A stretch of 64,000 nucleotides of DNA from Rhynchopus sp. YZ270_cl-10 (GCA_964035575.1 OZ037860.1:272689-336688); one strand, 5' to 3'; positions 54,801 through 64,000 are shown, counted from the stretch's first letter. The notes: a model not told the origin generated them from the letters alone. A program made the numbers and translations.

Positions 54801-55241
54801 CCCTTCAAAGACGTTCGCCTTAACGGAGATGCCACGCAACGCAGCGAACCCTTCTGTTGTCGTCAGGGATTTAACTTTAGCTGCGTTCATTGTAATGTCC
54901 TGGAGGGTCAGCGATGTGATGGATTTTTGTTGGATCGCAGATGTGGTATTAGGGAGAGTCGTCTCAGTCGCAGTGACGATTGGAGGTGGATGTGTAAGGG
55001 ATGGGCAGGTCTGGCGTGCTGACGACCCTAGGGCAGCACTGTGCAGGGCAGGCCCAGCCAAGTTGTTCTGAAAATAGTTTTGTTGGCCATAGATATGAGC
55101 GTCTTGCGCTGCACGAAGACCTCGTGCACCCTTCTCACCATTGCCTGCAGCGCCGTCATGTGATTTCACAGCCCTCCCTGTCGGAAGCGCTGCAGTTGGC
55201 ATGGAATCCAATGAAGGCATCCATGATCGCTGTGCCGCCAT
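51838..55241 (-). CDS. Leucine-rich-repeat (RNase-inhibitor type) protein
   Basis: Four exons: 55241-53682, 53523-53446, 53369-52469, 52343-51838, all in phase, 1014 aa. The first donor (GTCAGC) is atypical here; the others are GTACCC and GTATGC. LRR-RI repeats appear in several blocks: SKHITSLDLSENELL (about 230), LRELDLSANPIKNAGAQAVA (about 480), LSYLDLSDCEVGSKGLKALA, TSLTELDIGGNLIG, LTTLRLRGNMLGTAGAALLA and LTSLDLSHNYLLDEGVATIC. Two Glu/Pro/Ala-rich acidic or coiled segments interrupt the solenoid. It is probably a cytosolic protein-interaction scaffold; no effector domain is present. The ATG lies 11 nt after CTCTCCACTCCAG. Intron 1 contains a class B repeat in antisense. Confidence 0.9.
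53563..53609 (+). repeat. Class B hairpin repeat inside an intron
   Basis: GTTGAAAAGTGCACTACTCC then TCACCGGACATCGGATGCAG and AGCACT; AGTGC (53570-53574) pairs with GCACT (53604-53608). It fills part of LRR intron 1, antisense to the gene. Confidence 0.7.
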
Positions 55242-55830
55242 TTGGTTGTTTCCTGGAGTGGAGAGAGTGGAGACATGAAAGAGAGAGAGAAGGGTGGATA
55301 GGAGGTGGGAGTGGTGAAGAGAAAGGAGGTGGGTTTTCTTTATTTGGTTTGGTTATTCTCCTTGAGATAAAAACCCGCACCCTGATTCCGGAGCTATTGC
55401 ACCAAGAATAGGGGGAAGTGGCATGGTGTGGCCAAAGAAGCCCGAATTGGGCCTATTTGAAGCAATAAAAACTATGTTCTTCGAACTTCTGCTTTTTGCA
55501 TCAGGAAATATAGGATTAGAATATATTCGGTGTGTTTGTGGTCAACACAAAAATGCGATCCTTCTAGCCCAATACATTCGAAGCACAGCAAATTAAAACA
55601 ACAAATACCAAAAAGAAAACAGTTAACCTGGTACAGATCCCAAAGTTAAAAAAAACAAAATTTGAAAGTGCATACAACTCGCGTACGAGTGTGCGCCCAC
55701 AGATGGTCAAAACATCAAATTTGTTTGCCAAGCTTGGCAGGAGTTGGCCGCTGGCTGCGAGCCAGGGTCAACTCACCGGAAAAATCTTTAACGTGTACCT
55801 GCGCTACTGAACTCACCGGAAAAATCTTTT

Positions 55831-55875
55831 GTAAGATGATCTGAGGTGACCAAACCTCCCGTGCAAGTCCCCCCA
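55831..55875 (+). repeat. Class A repeat, divergent
   Basis: GTAAGATGATCTGAGGTGAC then CAAACCTCCCGTGCAAGTCCC; GAGGT can pair with ACCTC instead of the usual stem. Confidence 0.55.
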
Positions 55876-55924
55876 GAAGGGGAAAAAAAACAGGAAAATT
55901 GAAAACCTGGCAACAAGAAATAAA

Positions 55925-55976
55925 GAGAAGTTGAAAGTGCAAACGCCTCACCGGGCATCGGCGATGCGGGCACTGG
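55925..55976 (+). repeat. Class B hairpin repeat
   Basis: AGTGC (55936-55940) pairs with GCACT (55970-55974); an inner hairpin GCATCG/CGATGC sits at 55955-55967. Confidence 0.75.
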
Positions 55977-55989
55977 AAACAAAAGAAAC

Positions 55990-56025
55990 GTTTTAAGATG
56001 ATCCTAAGTCTGTGCTCAGTCCACC
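55990..56025 (+). repeat. Class A hairpin repeat
   Basis: GTTTTAAGATGATCCTAAGT CTGTGCTCAGTCCACC. Confidence 0.65.
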
Positions 56026-56378
56026 AAACAACAAAAAAAAAGTACAACAAACAAGATAAACACTCTGGTAACAAACTTAAAAACTGTAAAAAATAGCTGA
56101 CCATTTGGAGAGGTGCTTGACAACTTTCCCTTTTCCCCCTCTCCAATCGTCTACTAACTTTCGCCGGTTTTTGAACCACAATTACAAAATAAAAAAGATG
56201 AAAACTTGAGTGATGGCCACCTCTCGTCCACAACACACAATCCTATAACAATATGGGAGACACATCCATCACGAACAATACTGCTGAGCCAACTCATGCC
56301 AAACAACATGGGTCCATGGGTCTCTGCATTGAGAAGTATCAACGCAATACCCCAAAGACTCCATTCGCGTAAGGCACC

Positions 56379-57590
56379 TCACTGACACAGACCGACAGCA
56401 CTGCCGCACTCAGACCGTTCAGGACAGCACCATACGTTGCCCTTGTCGGAGGCGAGCTCGCAGCAGACAGCGTTTTCGGAGGGGCAGATCTTTGGGCCAC
56501 GTTGGGAGGTGCAGCAGGTCTGTGTGAGGGGGTTGAATGGTTGGGGTGTCTCGCCGCTGGTGGCGGGGCAGCAGGCGTAGCCCTCGGGGAGGCAGCCGCA
56601 TTGCTTGTCGCATGCGTGTGTGCCGATGGTGCAGATCTGGTGCTCGTAGTGGTTGTTGCCGAACTCGCAGCAGAAGTGGTCTGATGAAGGCATGCACCCG
56701 CAGTTGGAGCAGACCTCCGTGCTGGCATTGCACGTCTGGTAATGGGTGCGGTCGGTGGGGGGGTCAAAAAAGCTGCAGCAAGTCTCGTTCTGCTCACGGC
56801 AGCCGCAAGTGTCGCAGATCTGCCCCTTCGTGCACGTTGTGTTGCGTGAGTCACAACAGAACTGTGTAGCATTGAAACACCCACAGCTGCTGCACTGCTC
56901 ATCCGCAGTGCATTGGCTGAACTTATGATCGCCATGCTTGCAGCATGTCTTCCCCGCATCAAGACAGCCGCACTCAGGGTCGCACGACTGCTCCGCATTG
57001 CACACCGTCGAGGTCTCATAGTACCCATTCATCTTGTGGTGGCAGCAGTGAAACTCCGGCGCCTTTGTCATGCAGCCACACCCTGCGTCGCAGCGCTGCG
57101 CAGACGCCTCGCAGGTCTGAATGTTCCACTTCATGGAGTCGCCCAGATTGGAGTACGACTCGCAGCAGATCTGCATGTCGGGGTCGAAACAGATGGGGTT
57201 GTCTTGCTTGAACTTGGGCGAGTCTTGTTTGCAGCACGCCTTGGGGTAAGTACAGAGCCCTGCAGACGTAGCGTTGCAGGTGTTCAGCGCACCATCCACA
57301 CAGCCTTGCAGTGCTTCCTGGTTGGTGTGGTATATGTCACAGTGCGACGTTGCCATGCTGCACACACTGTTCCCGGTCTCTCCAAACGAGCCAATCCAAC
57401 CGCAGCACTGATCCGTCTGCGAAGCATAACAGACAGGTGTGTACGTCACATTGAACGCCGTCTGCACAGCGCAGCAGGAGCTGAAGCCCCGTCCATGACA
57501 GTCCTGCGTCTCCTTCAGCGAGCACGTCGGGATGACAGGCTGCGCAGCAACCAAGCCAAGCATTGAAAGCCACATCACAGAGGGGGCCAT
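56379..57590 (-). CDS. Secreted Cys-rich repeat protein
   Basis: Single exon, 403 aa. MAPSVMWLSMLGLVAAQ is a signal peptide. The mature part is exceptionally rich in cysteine, with a repeating pattern of a CGC triplet followed 6-10 residues later by CC: AGCGCMTKAPEFHCC, ECGCLDAGKTCC, SCGCFNATQFCC, TCGCREQNETCC, NCGCMPSSDHFCC, QCGCLPEGYACC. The C-terminus (CCPERSECGSAVGLC) is granulin-like in spacing. No TM helix. All cysteines are probably disulfide-bonded, so an extracellular structural or binding role is inferred. The frame is open for 103 more codons upstream to an ATG at 57899; an acceptor (TGTGTTGCAG) at about 57650 and the signal peptide favour the 57590 start. Confidence 0.8.
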   Translation of the reverse strand: MAPSVMWLSMLGLVAAQPVIPTCSLKETQDCHGRGFSSCCAVQTAFNVTYTPVCYASQTDQCCGWIGSFGETGNSVCSMATSHCDIYHTNQEALQGCVDGALNTCNATSAGLCTYPKACCKQDSPKFKQDNPICFDPDMQICCESYSNLGDSMKWNIQTCEASAQRCDAGCGCMTKAPEFHCCHHKMNGYYETSTVCNAEQSCDPECGCLDAGKTCCKHGDHKFSQCTADEQCSSCGCFNATQFCCDSRNTTCTKGQICDTCGCREQNETCCSFFDPPTDRTHYQTCNASTEVCSNCGCMPSSDHFCCEFGNNHYEHQICTIGTHACDKQCGCLPEGYACCPATSGETPQPFNPLTQTCCTSQRGPKICPSENAVCCELASDKGNVWCCPERSECGSAVGLCQ

Positions 57591-57968
57591 AGTTGGTGTA
57601 AGTATGTTGTTCTGTGATTGCGTTTGCGGTGTGGGGGAGGGGTATCCATCCTGCAACACAAACCCCGCCACCCCAGGCCCCACCGTCAACACTTTTGGAT
57701 GCTCCAACCCCAAAAAGCTCTGTCCACTCTGCCCGCTCTGATAGCACAAATCATACTCCCCTTGACTATGCAAAAACATACATGCCCTCGCTCTCTTCTC
57801 CGAAGCTGGCCACGCAAACCCAAACGTAGAGTATCCATCTTCTGGGTGAGTCGGGTGGCAGTAAAGATAGGTGGGGATGAAAATGTAGTGATTCGTCATT
57901 TTGCGGGGTTCCTCTTTTTTTTACTTTTTTTTTGAAAAATAAATGCGCCTCTCATTGGAAGCACATAA

Positions 57969-58010
57969 AAAGTGAAGTTAATCGATGCAGGCACCTCACT
58001 ACTACCTACG
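57969..58010 (+). repeat. Class E fragment
   Basis: AAAGTGAAGTTAATCGATGC then AGGCACCTCACTACTACC, matching the start of 12548-12640. Confidence 0.6.
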
Positions 58011-58371
58011 AAAAGAAACAACGATGCACAGAGGGGAAGGGCTAAGTTGCGACAGCATGTGCCAAAAAAAGGTTTATATAGTTGGACCCAAGCCTCTCTG
58101 TGCAAAAAAGAAGAAAAAAAAAAGAGCAAAAAAGCAAAGCTTTTTTTGTGGTATTTTTTGCTTATTTAATCCATGCCAAAGTAGTCAGGGGGATGGTAAT
58201 TTAAACCAAGCGATCTAGTTAGAGTCTCAGAACACAGCAAACTAAAGGAGCTACAGGGGGGTGGGGGGGGTGGGGGTGGGCAAAATCTTAAGATATTATT
58301 TTTAACATAAAGAAGGAACTTGTCCAACTATGTCTCGTCTTTTGAAAGGAAAAAAAAAAACACAGAAAAAC

Positions 58372-58409
58372 TTGGTGAGCGATGGTCCTCAGCATCGCGT
58401 AGTCACCTA
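58372..58409 (+). repeat. Class A repeat, divergent
   Basis: GGTGAGCGATGGTCCTCAGC then ATCGCGTAGTCACCT. Confidence 0.55.
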
Positions 58410-58429
58410 GAAAAAAAAATAATAATTAT

Positions 58430-58532
58430 ATTCCGTATTCGAACAAATTATCGACCGTAAAAAGGGTCGAACTTCCAGAAAAATCCTGAGGTCGAACATT
58501 AGTACGGTCGATAATTTTACCGTACGAATACA
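58430..58532. mobile_element. MITE, second copy of the 46869 family
   Basis: Ends TTCCGTATTCG...TTATCGACCGTA and their diverged inverse; the centre CGAACTTCCAGAAAAATCC is identical to that of 46869-46972. Confidence 0.75.
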
Positions 58533-59194
58533 GTAAAAAGCAATTCATCTTTGTTTTGAAAGCAAGCTTGAAAGTGTTGAAAGCTGCGTTCAAAGAAAAC
58601 TTTTAAAAAGGTGACGTTTTTTTTATTTTATTTTTTTGCTTCACAAACAGCCGACAACAGATGAGAGTTACGAAACGCATCATCAAGATGAGGCTAAAAT
58701 CGAACCTTCCGGCGCAACACATCTCCACAAAAAAAATCCAAAAAAAATTGGGCAAGGGGGAAAAAACAGTGTGCGCAAAGTGTGAGGGTCCTTTCTTCTT
58801 TTTGATAACCTGTTGGTTTAGTAGCCATACAGACACATTATGATACCATTTCCCTCCCACCTCTCCCCCCTTTTTTTCTTCTCTTGGAACAACGTTACTG
58901 AAGGGAAAAACCAGTGTATGGTGTCCTCATGATTTCATTGTGGATAACCACATTAACTGGTTTTTTAAAAGAGAAAAGTGCACACGGAAAGTGGCCTCAG
59001 AAGCCACAAAGAAACACGCAGCAAGGGAGGCCACATTCAGGGAGGGGTAGGGAATAATTTTTAATACGCGGTATGTTGGAAATTTTGCGCAACGTCGCCA
59101 TATCGGTGTTCCCCGACCCCCTCCTTTTTGCGTAGAACACCATTACACTCTGACAAAGGTTCTCTCTGTTCCTAGGGGGGGAAATTGTTTTTTT

Positions 59195-59240
59195 TGAAAA
59201 CTTGGTTGTATAAGTGTCAGACACCCGAGGATGAACTCCA
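59195..59240 (+). repeat. Class F dispersed repeat
   Basis: AAACTTGGTTGTATAAGTGT CAGACACCCGAGGATGAACT CCA; near-identical copy at 63916. Confidence 0.7.
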
Positions 59241-59310
59241 ATATAATTTTGACCACTATCACGGGATATCAGAGGATCCAAAAGGATCTGGGGTGAAAAA
59301 AAAAATTGCT

Positions 59311-59337
59311 ACGATGAGCGTCTCTGCTGGTCACCTT
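59311..59337 (+). repeat. Class A repeat, shortened
   Basis: ACGATGAGCGTCTCTGCTGG TCACCTT in an A-rich context. Confidence 0.55.
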
Positions 59338-60405
59338 TAAAAAAAAACAACTTTTTTAATTTTGTGAAACAGGGAGTGATGGGGTGGGTGTGTGGGTGGG
59401 TGGTTATTTTGAATAAGGAAGTGACGTGTGGGAGGGGAAGGGTGGGTGTTTTTTATGTCGCCTCTCTTTTGTATTGGCGAGCAGCTTTGAAAAAGCTTGC
59501 ATTTTAAGGGGGGGAAACAAAGCTGTATCTTGGCAATGTTTACACTTTTTATTTTTTTGAAATGCTGGTGATTATCCTTCCAGAACATTACCTGACCCAC
59601 CTCTCTGAGGGGAACACGTGACAAACACAGCAACAAGCACAAAGCGCTAACGATAACTGCTTGTCAAGTGTGGTTGTCATGTCATAACAAGCGTCGTGAA
59701 GGGGGTGGGGAGAAAAGTTGGACTTCACTTCAATTGCGTTTCCGTTGCACGACCCTTGAATATTGACAATAGACACACCGTGTTTGAACACTGTGCATCT
59801 TGATCACTCATGGCGGGTACGTGTCAACAGAATTTTAAAAAAAAAACTTGACTTGGAATACAAAGACATGCATGACCGGTGCACCGGGTGGACCCCAATC
59901 ATGCAGTCCTACATCCATTTCGTGCTAGGCAAAAAAGAAAACTTGATGGATGTATCTCTCAAGAATATACTTTTATAAAAACCCTACAAAAAAAAAAAAA
60001 CGCAGTACCACTCCGACTGAATCCATAAAATAAAGAAACGGAAAGCTTTTACACACTTTTCCAAAAAAAAAAATTATTTTTCCCCCGAGACCGATAGGCT
60101 TTTGAAGCCCCTCTTGTCAGAATGAGGTTATGTGGGGAGTGGGTTTATTCGAGTATTATTCGGATGCGTGAAGGATGCCACTTACTCAAAAAAACCTTAT
60201 GGGTGTGGGGCACTGTGGGGGGGTGTGACAAATTGGAGAAAAAAAACCCCTCTCTACTTTTGCCATCCTACACGGCAAACCTCTGGCAAAGACCAACGGG
60301 GCGTGAAAGGATTAGCACATTCTCCACGTTGGAAGAGGAATTGCAATGATTGTTGAAAAAAGACAGTTATCTTTTGTGGGGAAATGGGCGGGAGGGTGAT
60401 CTCTT

Positions 60406-60735
60406 GAGTACATGACACTACACGTCAGCGTGACATGTCAGAAATGACATGCAAATGGCATGACATGTGGTACGTGTTGGTACCTGTTATTCTCTGTACA
60501 GAAGACACTTTTCCATGGTTTTGTTTGTTCTAACCCCCTCAGGCCCTCTCCTCGAGAACAGGTGAACCTCAACAAACCTTAGAAAAGTGTGTGTTTCTGT
60601 ACAGAGAATGAAAGGCACCACGTACCACATGTCATTTCACATGTCATACCGACATGTGCAGATGTCATCGTTTTTACCAGGTCATATGACATGTCATTAT
60701 GACACGCCACGATGACATGTAGCGTCGTGTAACTC
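60406..60735. mobile_element. Foldback element with TGACATGT sub-repeats
   Basis: Arms of about 130-150 nt pair imperfectly. Both arms contain ACATGTGGTACGTG, ATTCTCTGTACAGA and ACTTTTC in mirror order, and many copies of the self-complementary TGACATGTCA unit. Ends: GAGTACATGACACTACA and its inverse ...TGTAGCGTCGTGTAACTC. Non-coding. Confidence 0.75.
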
Positions 60736-60890
60736 TTTTAATTGTCTTCGCTCTACAGAGCCCGATGGAATTTTTTTTATGTTTGATTACAGACTACTAT
60801 CACAGGATAGCAGCCATGATTCTTTTTCCTCACAGGATCCTTAAAAGAGAGCAAATATAAGTCGAAGAAAAGGAAAAAAACTTAAAACTA

Positions 60891-60920
60891 AGATGAACAT
60901 GTCTCTTGTGCACATAAATC
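60891..60920 (+). repeat. Class D hairpin repeat
   Basis: AGATGAACATGTCTCTTGTG CACATAAATC; ATGT pairs with ACAT. Confidence 0.65.
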
Positions 60921-60994
60921 TTCAAGGAGAAGTAGGTAACGTGCAGAACACTTCGGGATGCGGGCACGCACTTCTACCAAGAAAAAAAGGGAGG

Positions 60995-61030
60995 GTTTCA
61001 CAAGATGAACATAAGCCTCGCTACCCTTAC
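60995..61030 (+). repeat. Class A repeat
   Basis: GTTTCACAAGATGAACATAA GCCTCGCTACCCTTAC. Confidence 0.6.
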
Positions 61031-61153
61031 GGCAACGGCGGACTGAACGGCATGCAGGTGGTGAATCCCTTCAGAGGGGTTGGGGACATGGGGAAGGTGG
61101 ACACAGGGGGGTTTGTTACAAGGTACACCTGCCACAAAAAAATGGGGGAAAGC

Positions 61154-61189
61154 TTGTAAGATGAACCTAAGACTCGCTTAGTCATCCTG
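61154..61189 (+). repeat. Class A hairpin repeat
   Basis: TTGTAAGATGAACCTAAGAC TCGCTTAGTCATCC; CTAAG pairs with CTTAG. Confidence 0.75.
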
Positions 61190-61568
61190 GGGGGGTTTTT
61201 TTTTACGATTACCTAGCGAGACAGGTTGAACGTTACTGGCATGTGTGCCTACAACGCCTTCCCTGTTGCTGCCGCGTACTGCGGTTATTTCTTCTTGTTG
61301 GTCTACGCAGCGGGGTTACACATGGGGGACAGCAGCCCTGGGTCTTTGAGGGGATTACACGGAAAGCACACATCTCCCCTCTGATTTTTTTTTTTTTTTG
61401 CGGTCAGGAAAACGTTGATTCGGAGGTCACCGCAACATCAAAAAGGGTATTGCAGAAATAGGGGAGGCAAAACCAGGGGGACGGGGGTAAAAAAAATTGG
61501 TAAAAGTCAAACGAAAAGGCGACGTTGATAATGCATTTTCCGCTCACCTCACCGAACACATCTTTTTC

Positions 61569-62800
61569 TCATGCAAATGCAAAGGCAAGGAGGGATGCCG
61601 AGATAACCACCATGCCTGCGAAGAGCGACGGGGGCACAAGCTTGCCACTCTTGTCGTGGTTGTATGCCGTAGGGAGCAACTCGCTGAGCACAATCCAGAC
61701 CATCATTCCACCAACCATTCCGAACACAATCCCGAAGACAAGGTCCGTGAACACCGTGCGGAGTGCCAGCCATCCGAGGATTCCCCCGATCGGCTCAGAC
61801 AGACCGGAGAGGAAGGCCCATCCGAAGCCCTTCCATTTGGACCCGGTTGCGTAGTACACAGGCATGGCGACGCAGATGCCTTCGGGGATGTTGTGGATGG
61901 CGATGGCGACAGCAAGGGCAATGCCGAGGGAAGGCTCTTCGAGAGTCGCAATGAAGGTCGCAAAGCCCTCAGGGAAGTTGTGCAGGGCAAGCGCAAGCGC
62001 AGTGAGGAGCCCCATCTTCTCAAGGTCCTTCTGCTGCTTCTCGGTCATCACCTCCGCGGTGTCAACAACAGGCTCGTTTCCGCTGCTGGAGGGCGCGTTC
62101 GGGGGGACAGCACCTTCCTCACCCCCACCACCCCCACCAGAGGTGACCATCTCCTCATCCTTCTCCTGCTCCTGCTCTGCGTGGTCGTGTTTCTCGACAA
62201 CATCAGGGTCCTCAAGAGCATCGGTGACAGGGCTGATGAAGTGCACAACCTTGTGGAGGAGCATCACAATGATGCACCCACCAAAGAAGGTGAGCGTCGT
62301 GTAGAGGTTCGGCAGCTTCTCCCCAGGGTAGACGAAGCCAAGCTCCTCCGTCTCGTAGACGCCGTCGTCGTTGGGGCCGTCGCTCAGCTTCTTGCCGCCC
62401 CCGACGGTGCCCAGGGTGATGGCGTCGTTGGCCTTGACAAAGATCTCAACGAAGGAGACGTAGAGCATGACACCACTGGCAATGCCAAGGGAGACGGCCA
62501 GGATCTTCGGCTGCGACATCGTAGCGAGCTTGGGGAAGAACGGTGTTGCCCCTCCAATGGACGTTGCCAGTCCTGGGGTGGGGGTGAGGGTGGGGGTGAG
62601 GTGAGTGGGTGGTGAGGGGGGGGGGGGGGGGAGTGCATACCAGCTCCAAGCGAAACGCAAACCGCAAGTGCGACATTCTCATCTTTGTCCTCAGACACAG
62701 CGTTCAACAAAACATGTGCAACATTAGTCGAGTTCGTGTCGTTGAAAGAGTGTGCTGCGGCACCGGCAGCACAGAGCAGCAGCAGAGCCGCTTTCATCAT
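61569..62800 (-). CDS. ZIP-family metal (zinc) transporter
   Basis: Two exons, 62800-62641 and 62572-61569 (intron of 68 nt, GTATGC..CCCCAG, phase 1), 387 aa. MMKAALLLLCAAGAAA is a signal peptide. The hallmark metal-site helices are ALALHNFPEGFATFIA and VAIAIHNIPEGICVAMPV, which place the protein in the GufA/ZupT-like branch. About eight hydrophobic segments are visible, ending SLFAGMVVISASLLAFAFA. The long loop between helices 3 and 4 is acidic and His-containing (EKHDHAEQEQEKDEE then poly-Gly), a usual metal-binding loop. ZIP proteins move zinc or related divalent metals into the cytosol from outside or from organelles. Either of the two adjacent Met codons (62800, 62797) may start. Confidence 0.95.
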
Positions 62801-63290
62801 TGTTTTAATTAGCTTTCTTTTCTACCTTTTTTTAAATGCGATTAGTAAGTGATCCTCCTGGATGGGGTGTGGTGTGGTGTGGTGGTGGTCAATACAGAAA
62901 AAAACATTGAAAGAAGCACTGGAATTCCATTTCTTTTTTGGTAGTTTTTGTGCGTGTCTTCATTCATTTTCCCACCACTCTATGGCGGGGTGTTATCAGC
63001 AACAACATACTCGATATGTGTGTTGCATTTTTTCAGAAAAAAAAATTTAAAAAAAGAAAAAAAATGACAAAGCTACTCCCAAAAGGAGAGAAACGGCACC
63101 ACAAGATATCGCTAATATCTGGCTTTCCTCGTGGAGCTTACCATAGCACTAAGAATCGAGGAAAGTCTCCCTTGAAGCAAAAAAGAAATTTTAAAAATAT
63201 GGCAGTTGAAAGGCACGCCTTTCTTGGATACATGCACAGAATCTCCCCCCCGGGGAGTTATCGACCGCGGGAAATCAAAAACAAAAGAGA

Positions 63291-63338
63291 ACTTGAAAAG
63301 TGCAAACGCCTCACCGTTCATCGGACGCAGGGCACTGG
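63291..63338 (+). repeat. Class B hairpin repeat
   Basis: ACTTGAAAAGTGCAAACGCC then TCACCGTTCATCGGACGCAG GGCACT; AGTGC (63299-63303) pairs with GCACT (63332-63336). Confidence 0.75.
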
Positions 63339-63915
63339 TTGTCAAAAAAAATAATAAGCTTGAACCTCAGCCTCTCTCTCGCGTGCTTGGTCTGCCTATT
63401 TTTGTTATTAGTATTAGAGTTACCCCACCCTCCCCGATTTCCGCCCCCCCCTGCCCCCCCACACATTGTGCTCTCACAACCTATGTGGTCTCTACGCTAC
63501 ATCGTAAGCGTACCAGAGACGTTTAGAACCTAATTCAGGATAGAGTAGAGAAGAAAAAAAAAAGGGTAAGAAGCCAGACAAAGTGTCAACCAATCTCCAG
63601 GAAACCATCCCTTTTGGAAGACAGCGGCGGGACGCAGGGATGGGTAAAAAGGTTTGGCGAGAAGAAGTTTCGCATCTGTCTAGTCACCTTCGGAAAAAAC
63701 AAATATTGTGTCTTAAAATACAATAGCCCTGCACCAAAAGAAAAAGGGCCAAAAAAAAAAACTGTCGGGGGAAAAGTGGGTTACCCTTACAGTTTGGTTT
63801 TGTGTGCATTAATGTACCACAGGGCCATCTGTGTGAAAAGATGTCAAGTGGAATACGAATTATGCGAATTATTATTGCCTTTTCACACAACTCTCTTTTA
63901 TTACTTTTTTTTTTT

Positions 63916-63959
63916 GAACTTGGTTGTATTAGTGGAGACACCCAGAGGATGAACTCCAC
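63916..63959 (+). repeat. Class F dispersed repeat
   Basis: GAACTTGGTTGTATTAGTGG AGACACCCAGAGGATGAACT CCA, paired with 59195. Confidence 0.7.
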
Positions 63960-64000
63960 TTTTCTTTTTGTCACATTGTCCAATTCAAAACTCATCTGGA

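Larger units (their letters stand above)
55242..56378. other. Repeat-bearing spacer
   Basis: No gene. Contains class A (55831, 55990) and class B (55925) copies in A-rich sequence, and a short direct repeat AACTCACCGGAAAAATCTTT at 55771 and 55810. Confidence 0.6.
57591..61568. other. Long repeat-rich spacer
   Basis: No supportable gene. 57591-57899 is an open in-frame extension of the Cys-rich gene. The rest holds class A, D, E and F repeats, a MITE (58430-58532) and a foldback (60406-60735). Confidence 0.55.
62801..64000. other. Spacer at the right edge
   Basis: No gene seen. Contains class B (63291) and class F (63916) repeats in A-rich sequence. Confidence 0.5.

Overview
The window looks like nuclear DNA of a protist. 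Sixteen protein-coding genes can be supported and all sixteen lie on the minus strand. They are separated by long, A/T-run-rich spacers full of short repeats. Eight are interrupted by spliceosomal introns of about 50-700 nt with GT..AG ends; most donors read GTAT (GTATGC, GTATAC, GTATGT). Most start codons sit 10-170 nt downstream of a pyrimidine tract followed by AG, as expected of trans-splice acceptors or 5'UTR introns. One-way gene order plus pyrimidine-AG leaders suggests a euglenozoan, perhaps a diplonemid, but no spliced-leader RNA, tRNA or rRNA was seen to prove it. The standard genetic code fits all genes.

Layout from left to right (transcription runs right to left): trefoil/DUF5054 secreted hydrolase-like protein (752-3109); CDC50 flippase subunit (4866-6236); p23 Hsp90 co-chaperone (6993-7619); a low-complexity Q/G/K-rich protein (9440-10126); a repeat-rich 4.6 kb spacer; a phytochelatin-synthase-like protein whose catalytic Cys and His appear replaced (14743-16536); a small ankyrin protein (16944-17576); a USP7-like deubiquitinase (19785-24733); a four-qRRM/PDZ/BMT5-like methyltransferase fusion (26970-30413); a secreted beta-helix protein (31043-33448); a coiled-coil protein ending in a PDZ domain (34591-39098) and a smaller coiled-coil neighbour (39426-40424); a TMEM143/DUF3754 membrane protein (41492-43125); a 5.3 kb repeat-rich spacer; a type I membrane protein with Cys-pair repeats (48418-50706); a leucine-rich-repeat protein (51838-55241); a secreted Cys-rich protein (56379-57590); a 4 kb repeat-rich spacer; and a ZIP metal transporter (61569-62800).

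The genes do not form one pathway. They mix housekeeping functions (flippase subunit, p23, USP7, RNA binding and methylation, zinc transport) with secreted and membrane proteins. The most unusual feature is in the spacers and some introns: several families of 30-90 nt hairpin-forming repeats, set in A-rich flanks, nearly all on the plus strand and so antisense to every gene. In one family the stem sequence changes from copy to copy while pairing is kept. Larger inverted-repeat elements (foldbacks and MITE-like elements, one with a small zinc-knuckle ORF) are also present.

Exon boundaries were worked out by hand from GT/AG sites and reading-frame phase; each multi-exon model closes in frame. 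Repeat boundaries are approximate to a few bases.
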